Source of the DNA: Nocardia transvalensis
GTDB taxonomy: Bacteria; Actinomycetota; Actinomycetes; Mycobacteriales; Mycobacteriaceae
Direction of reading: 5' to 3'
Assembly: GCF_015477765.1 (NCBI RefSeq)
Contig: NZ_JADLQQ010000014.1
Location: 62,001 to 126,000 of the forward strand
Length of the DNA: 64,000 nucleotides
The position numbers and the translations under genes were made by a program. Of this stretch, positions 44,097 to 52,818 are shown one piece after another. Numbering within the stretch: the first letter of the stretch is position 1; every line of letters begins with the position of its first letter. A model generated the notes under the pieces. That model was not told the origin of the DNA. It was given only the letters and a program-made list of their open reading frames with translations, and made no database searches.

Positions 44097-44210
44097 TGGT
44101 CGCCAGTAATGGAAGGGGATGTAGGCACACTACTGGCGCGAAACCGACGCTAGCTGTCCACAATTCAGATACGCAACCATCGAATCGTGTGGGCAGCAAC
44201 ACCGTTCGCG

Positions 44211-44348
44211 GCTACCGAGCCCGGCGGAAGCCACATCCACACAGCATTCCTGTCCGCTGGCCTCGCCGACGAGCTGCTGCTCGCGATCGGTACGAACCTC
44301 GTCGGCGGCCCCAACGCACCGCGGTTCCTCCGGATCTATCGAGACTGA
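44211..44348 (+). pseudogene. C-terminal remnant of a RibD/dihydrofolate-reductase-like gene
   Basis: About 45 codons ending in TGA at 44346-44348 read PGGSHIHTAFLSAGLADEL and GGPNAPRFL, the C-terminal signature of RibD-C/DHFR-like reductases. The rest of the gene is not found upstream. Its 3' end overlaps the end of the XRE-TPR regulator gene. It may be a chromosomal gene cut by the insertion of the phage block. Confidence 0.6.
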
Positions 44349-45739
44349 TCGTTGGCTCCAGTAAATGCGCCGGATTCCATCACCCCATTGCGTTTCGCGA
44401 ACGCGCGCAGGCCCGGCAGTGTTCTTGTGGCGGGACGGCGCAGCAGGTCGATGGTGATCTGCTGGATTGGTTTGCGGTAGCGGACTTCGTCGGGTGAGGC
44501 GTGTTCGGCGGCCAGCAGTGCGCGATAGCACTGTTCGTGTTTGCCCCATTGGTGAAACGATCGCGCGACGTCGGACCAGTAGCGTGCCCGGTTTTCGATG
44601 AGCGGGATGGTTGATGGGTTGATCAGCCGTGCTGCTTCGATTGCTGTGCCGGAGTCGCCGAGGACTCTGGCCATGCTGATCCGGTAGACCGCGACCGCGG
44701 CCGGTCCGAAGCCGGTGTGCGAGTCGTTGTCGTCGAGCCGGGCGGCGGCGTCGACGGCTTCGCCGATCAGAGTGTGGGCGGTGTCGCGGTGACCGTCCAC
44801 GGCGGCGGTGTAGGCCGCGGTGGCGAGCAAGGATCCGTACATCGCCAGGTAGTGCGGTCCGCGGTGCAGTTCCGGCTGGAGCCCCGTGGCGGTGTCGATG
44901 ATCAGGCGCTGGCCGGTGTCGGCGTGCCCGGTTCGGCGCAGCGCGATCGCCCAGGCGCGGTCCGCGGCGGCTTGGGAGAGGATGTCGTCGCTGCCGTGGG
45001 CGGCCTGCGTCGCGCGGTCGGCGGTGGTCCAGGCGAGTTGGTCGCGGCCCAGCTTGACTGTGAGCTTCGACGCCAATGTGTATACCTGCGCGAGCAGCGA
45101 GCTGGCTGCGGCGATGTCGTCGCTGTTGCGTCCTTCGCCACGCGTGGCGATCGTTGTGGCCAGTAAGCGGGGCAGCCGGTCGGCGACGTCGGTGTAGCGG
45201 CCTTGGTGGAAGATCGAGCGCGCGACGGCCAGATCGTGTTCGATGCGGGCGGGGTCGGTGGGGATGCCGTCGGTGGGTGGGAGCAGCAGGGCGTGCTCCA
45301 GCCGGTTGAATGGGTCGGCGGAGGGCATGGCGGAGGCGGATGTGCCGAGGACAGCGGTGCTGGCCAGGCTTGTCAGTCCGGTCAACAGCGTGCGACGACG
45401 CATAGGATTGGTCTCCTCGTCCGACGCCAGGCTGATGCCGACCATAGCGGCCGGTCGGCGTTCGTGCACTGGCTGTAGCGGAGTGTCGGCCAATCCGAGC
45501 AGTTCTGCGGGCATGTGCAGCGCTTCGGCGAGACAGCGCAGCACCCGGATATCGCTGAGCTGCTGTTTGCCTCGTTCCAGTCGCGATAGGTTCGAGGCCG
45601 AGTAGTTGGTGCGCTTGGCGAGGTCGGCCAGAGTCAGTCCGTGGGCTCGGCGGACGGCGCGGACGACGGCGCCGGGGTCGCCGGACCGAACAGCGGCGCG
45701 AACGTCTGCGGTGTCCCAGATCGCGCGGGTCTGGTCCAT
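44336..45739 (-). CDS. XRE-family regulator with TPR-like C-terminal region
   Basis: 467 residues. Helix-turn-helix near residues 34-56 (LTLADLAKRTNYSASNLSRL), a linker with RRRTLLTGLTSLAST, then a long helical repeat region (RYTDVADRLPRLLA, LSQAAADRAWAIALRR, TAHTLIGEAVDAAARL) of the TPR type seen in actinobacterial regulators that sense small molecules or peptides. It is transcribed divergently from the acyltransferase/dehydrogenase pair across a 187-base gap, so it is probably their regulator. Confidence 0.82.
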   Translation of the reverse strand: MDQTRAIWDTADVRAAVRSGDPGAVVRAVRRAHGLTLADLAKRTNYSASNLSRLERGKQQLSDIRVLRCLAEALHMPAELLGLADTPLQPVHERRPAAMVGISLASDEETNPMRRRTLLTGLTSLASTAVLGTSASAMPSADPFNRLEHALLLPPTDGIPTDPARIEHDLAVARSIFHQGRYTDVADRLPRLLATTIATRGEGRNSDDIAAASSLLAQVYTLASKLTVKLGRDQLAWTTADRATQAAHGSDDILSQAAADRAWAIALRRTGHADTGQRLIIDTATGLQPELHRGPHYLAMYGSLLATAAYTAAVDGHRDTAHTLIGEAVDAAARLDDNDSHTGFGPAAVAVYRISMARVLGDSGTAIEAARLINPSTIPLIENRARYWSDVARSFHQWGKHEQCYRALLAAEHASPDEVRYRKPIQQITIDLLRRPATRTLPGLRAFAKRNGVMESGAFTGANDQSR

Positions 45740-45926
45740 GCCTGTGTTCCTTGGTCAGGCCGGGAATTCGAGCGTATCGACCCGATAGCCCACCGCGCCA
45801 GCAGATTTGCATACCGCGCAACCCATTGTCGCGTGCCGCAAAGCCGCTGGTGGTCGGGCCGATGACCTCGTGTCCTGGACAGTACCGCGATAGCTCTACC
45901 CGTCCCTGTCGCGGTGGAGGCACACG

Positions 45927-46727
45927 ATGACCATTCCGTCCACTTCCGCGCCGATTTCGGCCACGGCGCGAGAATTGACTGCTGCTGAACTCGACCGGTC
46001 CGGCCTGCTGCAAACCGATGCGGGTGTGCATATCAGCCGGTTCGCGATCTTTGTGCCGAGCGACGAACTCGGTGTACAGCGCCCGATTGTCATCCGCCGC
46101 GGTGCGGTGGTCGGGCCGTGCGCGGTCGTTCACGGTGGCACAACGCTTTTGGAGGATGCCCGCATCGAGGAGTATGCCGTCGTCGGCAAGCCCGAACTCG
46201 GGTACGCGGTCGGGAAGATCTACTCCGGTGCCGGAGGCAGCACTGTGATCGGCGGCGGTGCAGTCGTCCGGTCCGGTGCCGTCTTGTACGCCGATGTCCG
46301 GATCGGGGCCGCGACCGTCGTCGGGCACCACACGCTACTGCGCAGCGACGTGCAGGTCGGAGCGGATACCCAGCTGGGCCACCACTTGTCCGTGGAGCGC
46401 GCCACCTTCATCGGGCGGGAGGTGCGCTGTTCACCGGGCTCGCATATCACCAGTTCCACGGTGATCGAGGACCGAGTGTTCCTCGGCGCCGGAGTCCGCA
46501 CGATCAACGACAAGACACTGACGTGGCGCGATCCCCACCGCCAGCCGGCCTTGATCCCGCCCCGGTTTGAGACCTGCGCCAAGGTCGGCAGCGGCTCGGT
46601 CATCCTCGCTGGGGTGACGATCGGCGAGCACGCCCTGGTCGGCGCTGGTTCATTGGTCACACGTGACATCCCGGCCGGTGCCCTTGCCTACGGTCACCCC
46701 GCACGCGTGCACGGGGAGGCGCCATGA
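45927..46727 (+). CDS. Left-handed beta-helix (hexapeptide) acyltransferase
   Basis: 266 residues, ATG with GTGGAGG five or six bases upstream. Many hexapeptide turns: VIRRGAVVGPCAVV, TVIGGGAVVRSGAVL, ADVRIGAATVVGHH, FLGAGVRTIN, and the C-terminal SGSVILAGVTIGEHAL and GAGSLVTRDIPAG. It resembles serine/sugar O- or N-acetyltransferases such as WbbJ/WxcM types. Its stop overlaps the start of the acyl-CoA dehydrogenase gene by four bases, so they are coupled. Likely acylates a sugar or amino group in a small specialised pathway; the substrate is unknown. Confidence 0.83.
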   Translation: MTIPSTSAPISATARELTAAELDRSGLLQTDAGVHISRFAIFVPSDELGVQRPIVIRRGAVVGPCAVVHGGTTLLEDARIEEYAVVGKPELGYAVGKIYSGAGGSTVIGGGAVVRSGAVLYADVRIGAATVVGHHTLLRSDVQVGADTQLGHHLSVERATFIGREVRCSPGSHITSSTVIEDRVFLGAGVRTINDKTLTWRDPHRQPALIPPRFETCAKVGSGSVILAGVTIGEHALVGAGSLVTRDIPAGALAYGHPARVHGEAP

Positions 46728-47944
46728 ACAGCATTGGCCTTCTCGAGGTGATCGGCACCTGGCTGGAACCGCTCCAACCTGTCCTGGACCCCGATCGTCG
46801 GATCGACTGGACCCGGTTGACGACACTCGCCCGCGAGCTGGACGACGTTCTCCGGATCCACCCGATCGAGCCGGAGTTGCTACCCGGGCCGCAGCGCAGC
46901 GACCGGTTACGCGCGGTCCGAGCCGAACTCGCCCAGCGGGGCGTGCTCGACACCGGCGACCAGCCTGCGCTGTTCGCGCTGCTGGCCCAGTTCCTGTGCG
47001 GCTACCGGGATATCGACCTGCGCGACGCTATCGGTCTAGGGCACGGCATCCTCATCGCGCGCCACGGCGAACCGGCGGCCCGTCGGCGGTGGATTCCTCG
47101 CCTGCTGGCCGGTGAACTGGCCGGGATCGCGATCACCGAGCCGCACGGCGGGTCGAACCCAGCCGCTACCCGCACCTCGGCAACCGCAGCGGCGGACGGG
47201 ACCTGGCTGATCACTGGCCGCAAGAGCTGGATCAGCCGGTTGACCGAGGCAGCGGTGTTCGTGGTGTTCTTCCGCGCACCGGACGGCGAACTGGCCGCTG
47301 CCGCAATAGATGCCAGCCAACCCGGTCTGCACCGGCAGGTGATCCCACCGGCCGGGCTGGCTGGTTGGACCTGGGGGATCCTCGATCTCGACGCCGCCCC
47401 GGTTCGACCCGAGGACGTCCTACACGGCGACGGAATGGCGTTGTTGCGCAAGCACTTCGCGGGCTACCGGCCGCTCGTTGTCGCGACTGCCTTGGGTGGC
47501 GCCGCAGCAGTGTTCGATACGGTCACCGATGCGCTCACTGCCCGCCGCGCTGTCGGTGACGTGCCGCGGCTGCGGGATTCGGCGCTGGTGACGATCGGCC
47601 GGGCCCATGCCCAACTGAGCACCGCACTGCTCGGGGCCACGGCTGCAGCGCGGCTCGCCGAAACCGGGCACCGGAATGCGGAATCGTGGAGCGCGGTCAT
47701 GAAGGCGCACGGCGTCGATCTCGCCAACCAGGCCGCCGCCGATCTGGTGCTGTTGCTGGGCGCGGCAGGGTTTCGCGGGGACGGCCAGATGACCAAGATT
47801 CGCCGGGACCTGGGCGGGTTGTTGTATGCCGACGGCATTCACGACAGCCTCTACAGGGCCGCCGGGAAGCACTACACAGCGCCGTCGGACACCGCGGTAG
47901 CGGTTTCGCTGCATGCGCTGGAATCGCTGCCGAGGTCGGCATGA
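46724..47944 (+). CDS. Acyl-CoA dehydrogenase family protein
   Basis: 406 residues, normal length. The family middle region is present: AGIAITEPHGGSNPAATRT (FAD and substrate site) and WLITGRKSWISRL. The C-terminal helical domain has AQLSTALLGATAAARL and LLLGAAGFRGDGQMTKIRRD. A flavin oxidoreductase; because it is coupled with an acyltransferase rather than beta-oxidation genes, it more likely modifies an acyl chain or acyl carrier-bound substrate in a biosynthetic unit. Confidence 0.85.
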   Translation: MNSIGLLEVIGTWLEPLQPVLDPDRRIDWTRLTTLARELDDVLRIHPIEPELLPGPQRSDRLRAVRAELAQRGVLDTGDQPALFALLAQFLCGYRDIDLRDAIGLGHGILIARHGEPAARRRWIPRLLAGELAGIAITEPHGGSNPAATRTSATAAADGTWLITGRKSWISRLTEAAVFVVFFRAPDGELAAAAIDASQPGLHRQVIPPAGLAGWTWGILDLDAAPVRPEDVLHGDGMALLRKHFAGYRPLVVATALGGAAAVFDTVTDALTARRAVGDVPRLRDSALVTIGRAHAQLSTALLGATAAARLAETGHRNAESWSAVMKAHGVDLANQAAADLVLLLGAAGFRGDGQMTKIRRDLGGLLYADGIHDSLYRAAGKHYTAPSDTAVAVSLHALESLPRSA

Positions 47945-47971
47945 CAACACCACAGGCAGGGGCGGCGCACC

Positions 47972-48499
47972 TTAGACGATGCGTCGTCCCTGCTCGCACA
48001 ACATCGTCGCACCATCACGAAAAGCCTCGAGCGCGGCGGCAAGGCGGTCGGCAAGCAACGGCTTCACCTTGGCGGCAACCTCGTCCATCGGCCAAAAACC
48101 GGCGGAGACGATCTCGCCGCGACGAAACACCATCCCGGCCACGTCCGCATCGGTCAGTACGCCACCGTCGAACACGAATACGACTCCCTCGGGGCGCGAG
48201 TCCTGTGGGCGAACATAGTCCACCACCAGCAGCCGTCCCAGCGGCCGATCCAGACCTAGCTCCTCCAACACCTCACGTCTAGCCGTTGCCCAGGGTGCCT
48301 CGTCCTCTTCCACCGCTCCGCCGGGAATTTCCCAATTCGGCTTGTAGGACGGCTCCACCAGCAGCACCCGGTTCGCGCCGTCGCGAAACAGCACCCCGGC
48401 GGCCATTCGCTTGCGCGCCAAGCCCGCCACGTACTGTTCGACCGGAAGCACACCGGATTCGACATGCCCAACCGAACTCGACGGTGTCACCCACGACAT
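47972..48499 (-). CDS. Nudix hydrolase
   Basis: 175 residues. A complete Nudix box, GAVEEDEAPWATARREV then LEELGL, fits Gx5Ex7REUxEExGU without exception. Before it is GVLFRDGANRVLLVEPSYKPNWEIPGG. It hydrolyses nucleoside diphosphate-linked compounds using Mg. It converges with the acyl-CoA dehydrogenase gene. Specificity cannot be read from the sequence. Confidence 0.88.
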   Translation of the reverse strand: MSWVTPSSSVGHVESGVLPVEQYVAGLARKRMAAGVLFRDGANRVLLVEPSYKPNWEIPGGAVEEDEAPWATARREVLEELGLDRPLGRLLVVDYVRPQDSRPEGVVFVFDGGVLTDADVAGMVFRRGEIVSAGFWPMDEVAAKVKPLLADRLAAALEAFRDGATMLCEQGRRIV

Positions 48500-48619
48500 G
48501 GGCGCGAACCTATCAGCAATAGCCAGCGACTCCGGAGCAGAACGAGGTGGCCAAAGACCCTCAACACGACAACGGCCCCGCTTCGACGCACAGGTGAAGC
48601 GAGGCCGCCACTGCCGTGG

Positions 48620-49021
48620 CTACCTGATGTCGAACTGGCCGTCCGCGACGCCCTTCGCGAAGGCATCCCACTCGTCCGGCGTGAAGATTAGCGCCACACC
48701 TTGGCCGCTGCTGCCAACCTGGGCTCCGCCGTCTGCCTGTAGCTCGACGGTCAGGACGTCCTTGGGTTGGCCGGAGGCGGCCTCGTTCAGGATGATCTCG
48801 CCTGAAGTCTTGCTCAGAGATAGGTCGAGGATTCTGTTCCAGCAGTCGGCAGGTACCTCGATGATGGGTTGGGCGTCCGGGTCGTTCGCCGGGTTCCGGA
48901 GGTACTTGCTGTCACGCATTGACACCATCACACCAGCGAATTTGACCTCAACGCACGCGCCACCGTTGTTGCCGCTGAAAGTGCTCTTGGTCCACCCGTC
49001 AGGGTGGATGTTGGTGGTCAT
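48620..49021 (-). CDS. DUF397 protein with two DUF397-type halves
   Basis: 133 residues. First half: GWTKSTFSGNNGGACVEV and SMRDSKYL, the DUF397 signature. A second half ends ALIFTPDEWDAFAKGVADG, the typical DUF397 C-terminal pattern, so it appears to be a tandem. It overlaps the XRE/DUF5753 gene by four bases. Such pairs (Scr1 regulator and a small DUF397 partner) are abundant in actinobacteria and are thought to control development or antibiotic genes, in some cases as toxin-antitoxin-like pairs. Confidence 0.85.
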   Translation of the reverse strand: MTTNIHPDGWTKSTFSGNNGGACVEVKFAGVMVSMRDSKYLRNPANDPDAQPIIEVPADCWNRILDLSLSKTSGEIILNEAASGQPKDVLTVELQADGGAQVGSSGQGVALIFTPDEWDAFAKGVADGQFDIR

Positions 49022-49884
49022 TTCCGCTCCAGTTTCTTGATCTTCGAGATGCGGCTCGAAATTGCGCGGGCCGTGTCTTTGGCCGACAGCGCCTTAGCCA
49101 TCAGGCGGTCAGCCGTCAGCGAGTACAAGTCTACGTCGCTGCGCTCTTGCAGGTAGAGCGCGCCTGTGTGGTGCTCGACGTAGGCGATGCTGCGTGCCTC
49201 CATGAAGCTGAGCAGGATGAACGAGCCTGGCAGTCCTTCGTGTGCTCCGACCGAAGTCGGAATGACTCGGAGGTCGACGTGGTCAAGCTTCATCATTGCG
49301 AGCAGGTGCTCCAGCTGCTCGACCATCACGTCCGGACCACCGATCGGCCTATCCAAAACGACCTCTTCGATGACGGCTCGAAGCTTCAGCGGCGTCTCGG
49401 TGCCAGTCAGGCGCTGCCGGTCAATCCGTGCTCTCACGGTTTGCGCGATGTCCATCGGCGGAATGTGGAGACTGTCGGCAAGGAGTGCGGCGGCGTGGGC
49501 CGGTGTCTGCAACTGTCCTGGGATGAACTTGTCGCTGTACTCGAACTGCGACTCGGCCAGGCGTTCGAGCCCAACGAACAACTTGAACCAGTCCGGCAGC
49601 ACGTCGCTGTGCCGAGTGGACAGCGTTCCATGGTCAGCACGCACCGCCAGCGAGACAGTCAACTCCACTTGCTCCGGCTTGGCGCGGTAGTACCGCATCA
49701 ACTCGCCGACCTCTTCGGGAGCCTGCGCAGTTTTGCCGCTTTCCATGTAGCTCAGCTTCGCCGACGTGCAGCCGATCTTCTTGGCCGCCGCGGCCTGCGT
49801 GATCCTCGCGTTCTCTCGCGCGGTCTTGAGGTCGTGGCCGACCAGGAAGCGCAAGGCAGACGCGTCTGGAAGCTCGTCGTGCAT
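49018..49884 (-). CDS. XRE-family regulator with DUF5753 domain
   Basis: 288 residues from the ATG at 49884 (AGGAAG six bases upstream; a GTG at 49899 is possible). HTH near residues 23-45 (ITQAAAAKKIGCTSAKLSYM), then the DUF5753 region with FEYSDKFIPGQLQTPAHA, ARIDRQRLTG and VRVIP-like DLRVIPTSVGAHEG. It is the usual partner of DUF397. It is divergent from the small-gene cluster starting at 50037, which it may regulate. Confidence 0.88.
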   Translation of the reverse strand: MHDELPDASALRFLVGHDLKTARENARITQAAAAKKIGCTSAKLSYMESGKTAQAPEEVGELMRYYRAKPEQVELTVSLAVRADHGTLSTRHSDVLPDWFKLFVGLERLAESQFEYSDKFIPGQLQTPAHAAALLADSLHIPPMDIAQTVRARIDRQRLTGTETPLKLRAVIEEVVLDRPIGGPDVMVEQLEHLLAMMKLDHVDLRVIPTSVGAHEGLPGSFILLSFMEARSIAYVEHHTGALYLQERSDVDLYSLTADRLMAKALSAKDTARAISSRISKIKKLERK

Positions 49885-50036
49885 CTGTCCCTTCCTCACA
49901 TCGTCGATGCTTCGCCCAAACTACCGCATCGACTTCTGCTCAAAGCCTAGCGCGAGAGCTGTCTTTAAGTTTAAATCGATGTCTGAAGTCAACAGTCGAC
50001 CCACCTTTCAAGGTGGACAGTCTGGAAGTGATCGCG

Positions 50037-50411
50037 ATGGCGATACAGGTAGTCGGCAGATCGTTGATGGCCAGCGACCAGACCGCGCATCAGGCGCGGA
50101 GCGTCGGGGAGGGTGGCTGGGTGGTGTCCTTCCTGCCGGGCCGGACGCTGACCATGGAGCAGGCGGTGGCTGCGATCCAGATCGCCGAGGTGTCTGCCGC
50201 CGTTGATGACCTCGCTCATCGAGTGGGGCTGACCGGCCTCGAGGCGGTGCGGCTGGCTGTTGTCCAACCGCCATGGAACGCCCTTGTCTCTCCGTCCAAG
50301 TTCCGCTGGGTTCAGGCTCGGCGCTCCACTGTCGAGAAAGCGGACCGCGATGCCAGCGGGCCAGCGGTTGGGCGTGTGTCGACGGACTTGCCGCACGACG
50401 ACACTCCTTGA
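50037..50411 (+). CDS. Hypothetical protein, first of a small-gene cluster
   Basis: 124 residues from the ATG at 50037 (a GTG at 50013 is in frame). It opens AIQVVGRSLMASDQTAHQA and includes FLPGRTLTMEQAVAAIQIAE. Acidic end. Not recognised. About 150 bases separate it from the divergent XRE/DUF5753 gene, where both promoters should lie. Confidence 0.65.
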   Translation: MAIQVVGRSLMASDQTAHQARSVGEGGWVVSFLPGRTLTMEQAVAAIQIAEVSAAVDDLAHRVGLTGLEAVRLAVVQPPWNALVSPSKFRWVQARRSTVEKADRDASGPAVGRVSTDLPHDDTP

Positions 50412-50465
50412 CTTCGGCGAGCAGCCGAACCCCTCGGCTGCGTTCCTTCCATCACGGAGAGTCTT

Positions 50466-50642
50466 ATGGACATCTCAGTTCTACTCAAAGATCATCCCGA
50501 CCTAGATTGGGATATCGCCGACCGCTGCCGAATCTACATGAAGGCGTTCGGGTTCAACACTTTTCCGTATCAGCGCACCGGAGTCATCATGCTTACGTCA
50601 CACGCGTTGATCAGAACGGCTCCATCAGTGGAGCGACAATGA
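50466..50642 (+). CDS. Small hypothetical protein, 58 residues
   Basis: ATG at 50466 with GGAGAG four bases upstream. Encodes MDISVLLKDHPDLDWDIAD, then RCRIYMKAFGFNTFPYQRTG, soluble. The TGA overlaps the next ATG as ATGA. It lies in a region that is A+T-richer than its neighbours and is probably a genuine short gene because of its ribosome site and coupling. Confidence 0.65.
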   Translation: MDISVLLKDHPDLDWDIADRCRIYMKAFGFNTFPYQRTGVIMLTSHALIRTAPSVERQ

Positions 50643-51115
50643 AAGGCGCAGCCTCACAAGAAAGTTCATCATCCGATGCGGTGGTTCGGTGCTGCGATGA
50701 GTACAACCGCCTCTACGGTCTCGGTGCCAAGGTGTGGTCGGGCACCAGCATCTACACCCTCGCCGGTGCCGTGCACGTGGTCGCTATGGATAAGCCCGTC
50801 GGAGTGCTTGCGCGGCAGGAACTTCGACGGTGCAACCTACGCGCTCCGATCATGGTCAGCGCTGGGGTAGTTCGGTGGTTGTTCGTGGTCCGCGGCGATC
50901 TCGACGTTCAGGCCCACATCGATCTGCACACTCGGCTACTGCGTCGGCCGGGGAGCCCGGTGACCATTTCCGCGCCCGGCAACTACATCACGTTCCCAGC
51001 GCCTGGTAAGGGCCGCAAGCATTGGGTGGACAAGCCGGTCGATGCGGACCGGCCGCGGCTGTCGGTGGTGTACAAGATCGCCGAAACCGCGCTGGGCCGG
51101 GTACGGGGTGCGTGA
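50639..51115 (+). CDS. Hypothetical protein
   Basis: 158 residues. ATG coupled (ATGA) to the 58-residue gene. Includes YNRLYGLGAKVWSGTS, VHVVAMDKPVGVLARQEL and a basic Pro/Lys stretch, ISAPGNYITFPAPGKGRKHW. No membrane segments. Not recognised. Followed by a TGATG overlap with the next gene. Confidence 0.68.
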   Translation: MKGAASQESSSSDAVVRCCDEYNRLYGLGAKVWSGTSIYTLAGAVHVVAMDKPVGVLARQELRRCNLRAPIMVSAGVVRWLFVVRGDLDVQAHIDLHTRLLRRPGSPVTISAPGNYITFPAPGKGRKHWVDKPVDADRPRLSVVYKIAETALGRVRGA

Positions 51116-51699
51116 TGGGGCCGAACATGTCGCAGCAGCCCGAATCGGCCGCAGACGATTCACGCGCAGCCGCAGAGGACGTGCATCGTGGTGCACAGCA
51201 ACGGAATCCGGCTCGATTGCCGACATCAGCCGAGTTGACCGACATGCTCACGACCGGCAGCGATAGTGATGATCCGGTTCTGGTCGTGGTGGGCAAGCTG
51301 TTTCCAGTGCATGTGCAGCGGTTCATGGCCGTGGGTGTGTTGTTCGACGAACAGCGCGCTCAACCAACCGAACTCGCGCGGGCCGGGGAGGAATTGGCGC
51401 AGGCGGCTGCCGAGGCGAGCAGGCTCGTTGGCGACCTCGATGCACTGGTGGCCGCTATGGAGTGGCGGCCGCGCCCTGGCGCGCGGGTGCTGACGCATTC
51501 GGTGGGCACACTCATCAGCCAGATCGTCTGGCTGACGGTGATCGGGCAAGCCGCCCAGGTCTCGGGGGCCACCGCCGAATGGACACGACTGGACGAGCTA
51601 CTCAACATCTACGACGAGGTCCGCGCCGCGTTGCTGGCCGGGAGGGTCCGCCCGCCCACCCCGCGCACCGGGTCGGGTGGCGGTGGCGGTGCGTCGTGA
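51115..51699 (+). CDS. Hypothetical helical protein
   Basis: 194 residues, overlapping the previous gene as TGATG; an in-frame ATG at 51127 is also possible. The central part is helical (LARAGEELAQAAAEASRLV, VGTLISQIVWLTVIGQAAQ) and the C-terminus is Gly-rich. Function unknown. Coupled to the next gene by GTGA. Confidence 0.65.
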   Translation: MGPNMSQQPESAADDSRAAAEDVHRGAQQRNPARLPTSAELTDMLTTGSDSDDPVLVVVGKLFPVHVQRFMAVGVLFDEQRAQPTELARAGEELAQAAAEASRLVGDLDALVAAMEWRPRPGARVLTHSVGTLISQIVWLTVIGQAAQVSGATAEWTRLDELLNIYDEVRAALLAGRVRPPTPRTGSGGGGGAS

Positions 51700-51935
51700 C
51701 AGCGCAAACCCGCTACTACGCCCTCCTCGGCCGCTGTGAACGCGAGGGTGACCACGTCACGGCTGCGGTGCTGCGGGCCCAGGGGCCACCGGCGCCAGAG
51801 CCGCCGGACGGGTTGTGCGGGGCCATCGACTACGCCCGCCATCGCGCCGCCCATGGCGATGAAGACGCGACACGGTTCCTGTTACAGCACACCTTCACGG
51901 CGCATCACCGATTACGTAGACCCTATCGGGGGTGA
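51696..51935 (+). CDS. Small hypothetical protein, 79 residues
   Basis: GTG at 51696 overlapping the upstream stop as GTGA. Encodes TAQTRYYALLGRCEREGDH and ends FTAHHRLRRPYRG; no membrane segment. Part of the coupled run, function unknown. Confidence 0.6.
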   Translation: MTAQTRYYALLGRCEREGDHVTAAVLRAQGPPAPEPPDGLCGAIDYARHRAAHGDEDATRFLLQHTFTAHHRLRRPYRG

Positions 51936-51938
51936 AAT

Positions 51939-52217
51939 GTGATGCACGACAAGGAACTTCACCCCGCTCACTGCACCCAGGTGGACGGGTGGCGGGCGGT
52001 GTGGTGTTGGGACCGCGGCCGGGTCCGGATGCTACTGGTCTGTCGGTGCGGGGATCCGAAATCGCTGGCGTTGTTCGATGCCGAGTCGTGCCCGGATCTG
52101 GTGGACGCGCGCAGACGGTGGCCGAAGCTGGCTCGGTTGTGGGATGCGGTGCGGTCCGAACTGTGGGCCGAACTGGTTCCGCGGCAACGAGTTCGGCGTG
52201 GACGGTGCGTACCGTGA
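51939..52217 (+). CDS. Small Cys/His-containing hypothetical protein, 92 residues
   Basis: Starts GTG at 51939 or ATG at 51942, three or six bases after the previous stop. Cys and His (MHDKELHPAHC, WCWDRGR, LLVCRCGDPKSL, ESCPDL) suggest a metal site. Stop overlaps the next start as GTGA. Unknown function. Confidence 0.6.
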   Translation: MMHDKELHPAHCTQVDGWRAVWCWDRGRVRMLLVCRCGDPKSLALFDAESCPDLVDARRRWPKLARLWDAVRSELWAELVPRQRVRRGRCVP

Positions 52218-52417
52218 GCGGGCATCTGCGATCGGTGCCACCCGACCCCCAGTCCGAGCGTGTGCGGCAGGTGGTCCAACGGGCGAGAAAGGCTGGATAC
52301 CGGCTGATCCGTGACCCTCGGCTGCCGCATCAGTGGCAGCTGCTCGACCTCGCAGACGGTGAACGCATCTATTCGGCCGCCACGCTCGACCAGATCGAGC
52401 AGTGGCTCAGCACCTAG
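52214..52417 (+). CDS. Small hypothetical protein, 67 residues
   Basis: GTG coupled as GTGA to the previous gene. VRQVVQRARKAGYRLIRDP and HQWQLLDLADGERIY. The AGYxL and W-x-L-x-D pattern recurs in the gene at 52541, so the two are paralogues. Confidence 0.62.
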   Translation: MSGHLRSVPPDPQSERVRQVVQRARKAGYRLIRDPRLPHQWQLLDLADGERIYSAATLDQIEQWLST

Positions 52418-52540
52418 AAGGCAATGGCTGCCGAGAGCGCGATTCGCGAAACGTGCCCTCGGCCCGTACCGAGCATTCCGAGCACACCGTACTAGAAACC
52501 AGCAGTTTCATTGGTACCCATAATTCGAGGAGCATTTTGA

Positions 52541-52774
52541 ATGGAAGCGGACGACAACGGTACCTCGGGGACAGATGGCGAAGCGAGGGGCACCAGTGAC
52601 GATCAGACCTTGGACGAGTGGGTTGCCAAGATGGTGGCCGCCGCCGAACGTGCCGGGTACACATTGCATCCCGATTCGGATCCGCCACGCCTGCTGCGGT
52701 GGCGGCGCATCGACGACAAGTCGAGCGACGCGCCCGTGGTGTGGGTGGATGAGCCACCGGATCACCTTCGATGA
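52541..52774 (+). CDS. Small hypothetical protein, 77 residues
   Basis: Acidic N-terminus, then MVAAAERAGYTLHPDSDPP and LLRWRRIDDKSS, related to the 67-residue protein upstream. 123 bases separate it from that gene, so it may have its own promoter. It converges on the EspG-like gene. Unknown function. Confidence 0.6.
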   Translation: MEADDNGTSGTDGEARGTSDDQTLDEWVAKMVAAAERAGYTLHPDSDPPRLLRWRRIDDKSSDAPVVWVDEPPDHLR

Positions 52775-52818
52775 GTATGGACCGTCCGGAGCAGAATCTA
52801 CTTGCGCCGGTGCCGGTT

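Noticed and set aside
44130..46331. 733-codon minus-strand open frame across the regulator and acyltransferase
   Set aside because: Arg/Ser/His-rich shadow of the XRE-TPR regulator and of the plus-strand acyltransferase gene. No domain is recognisable.
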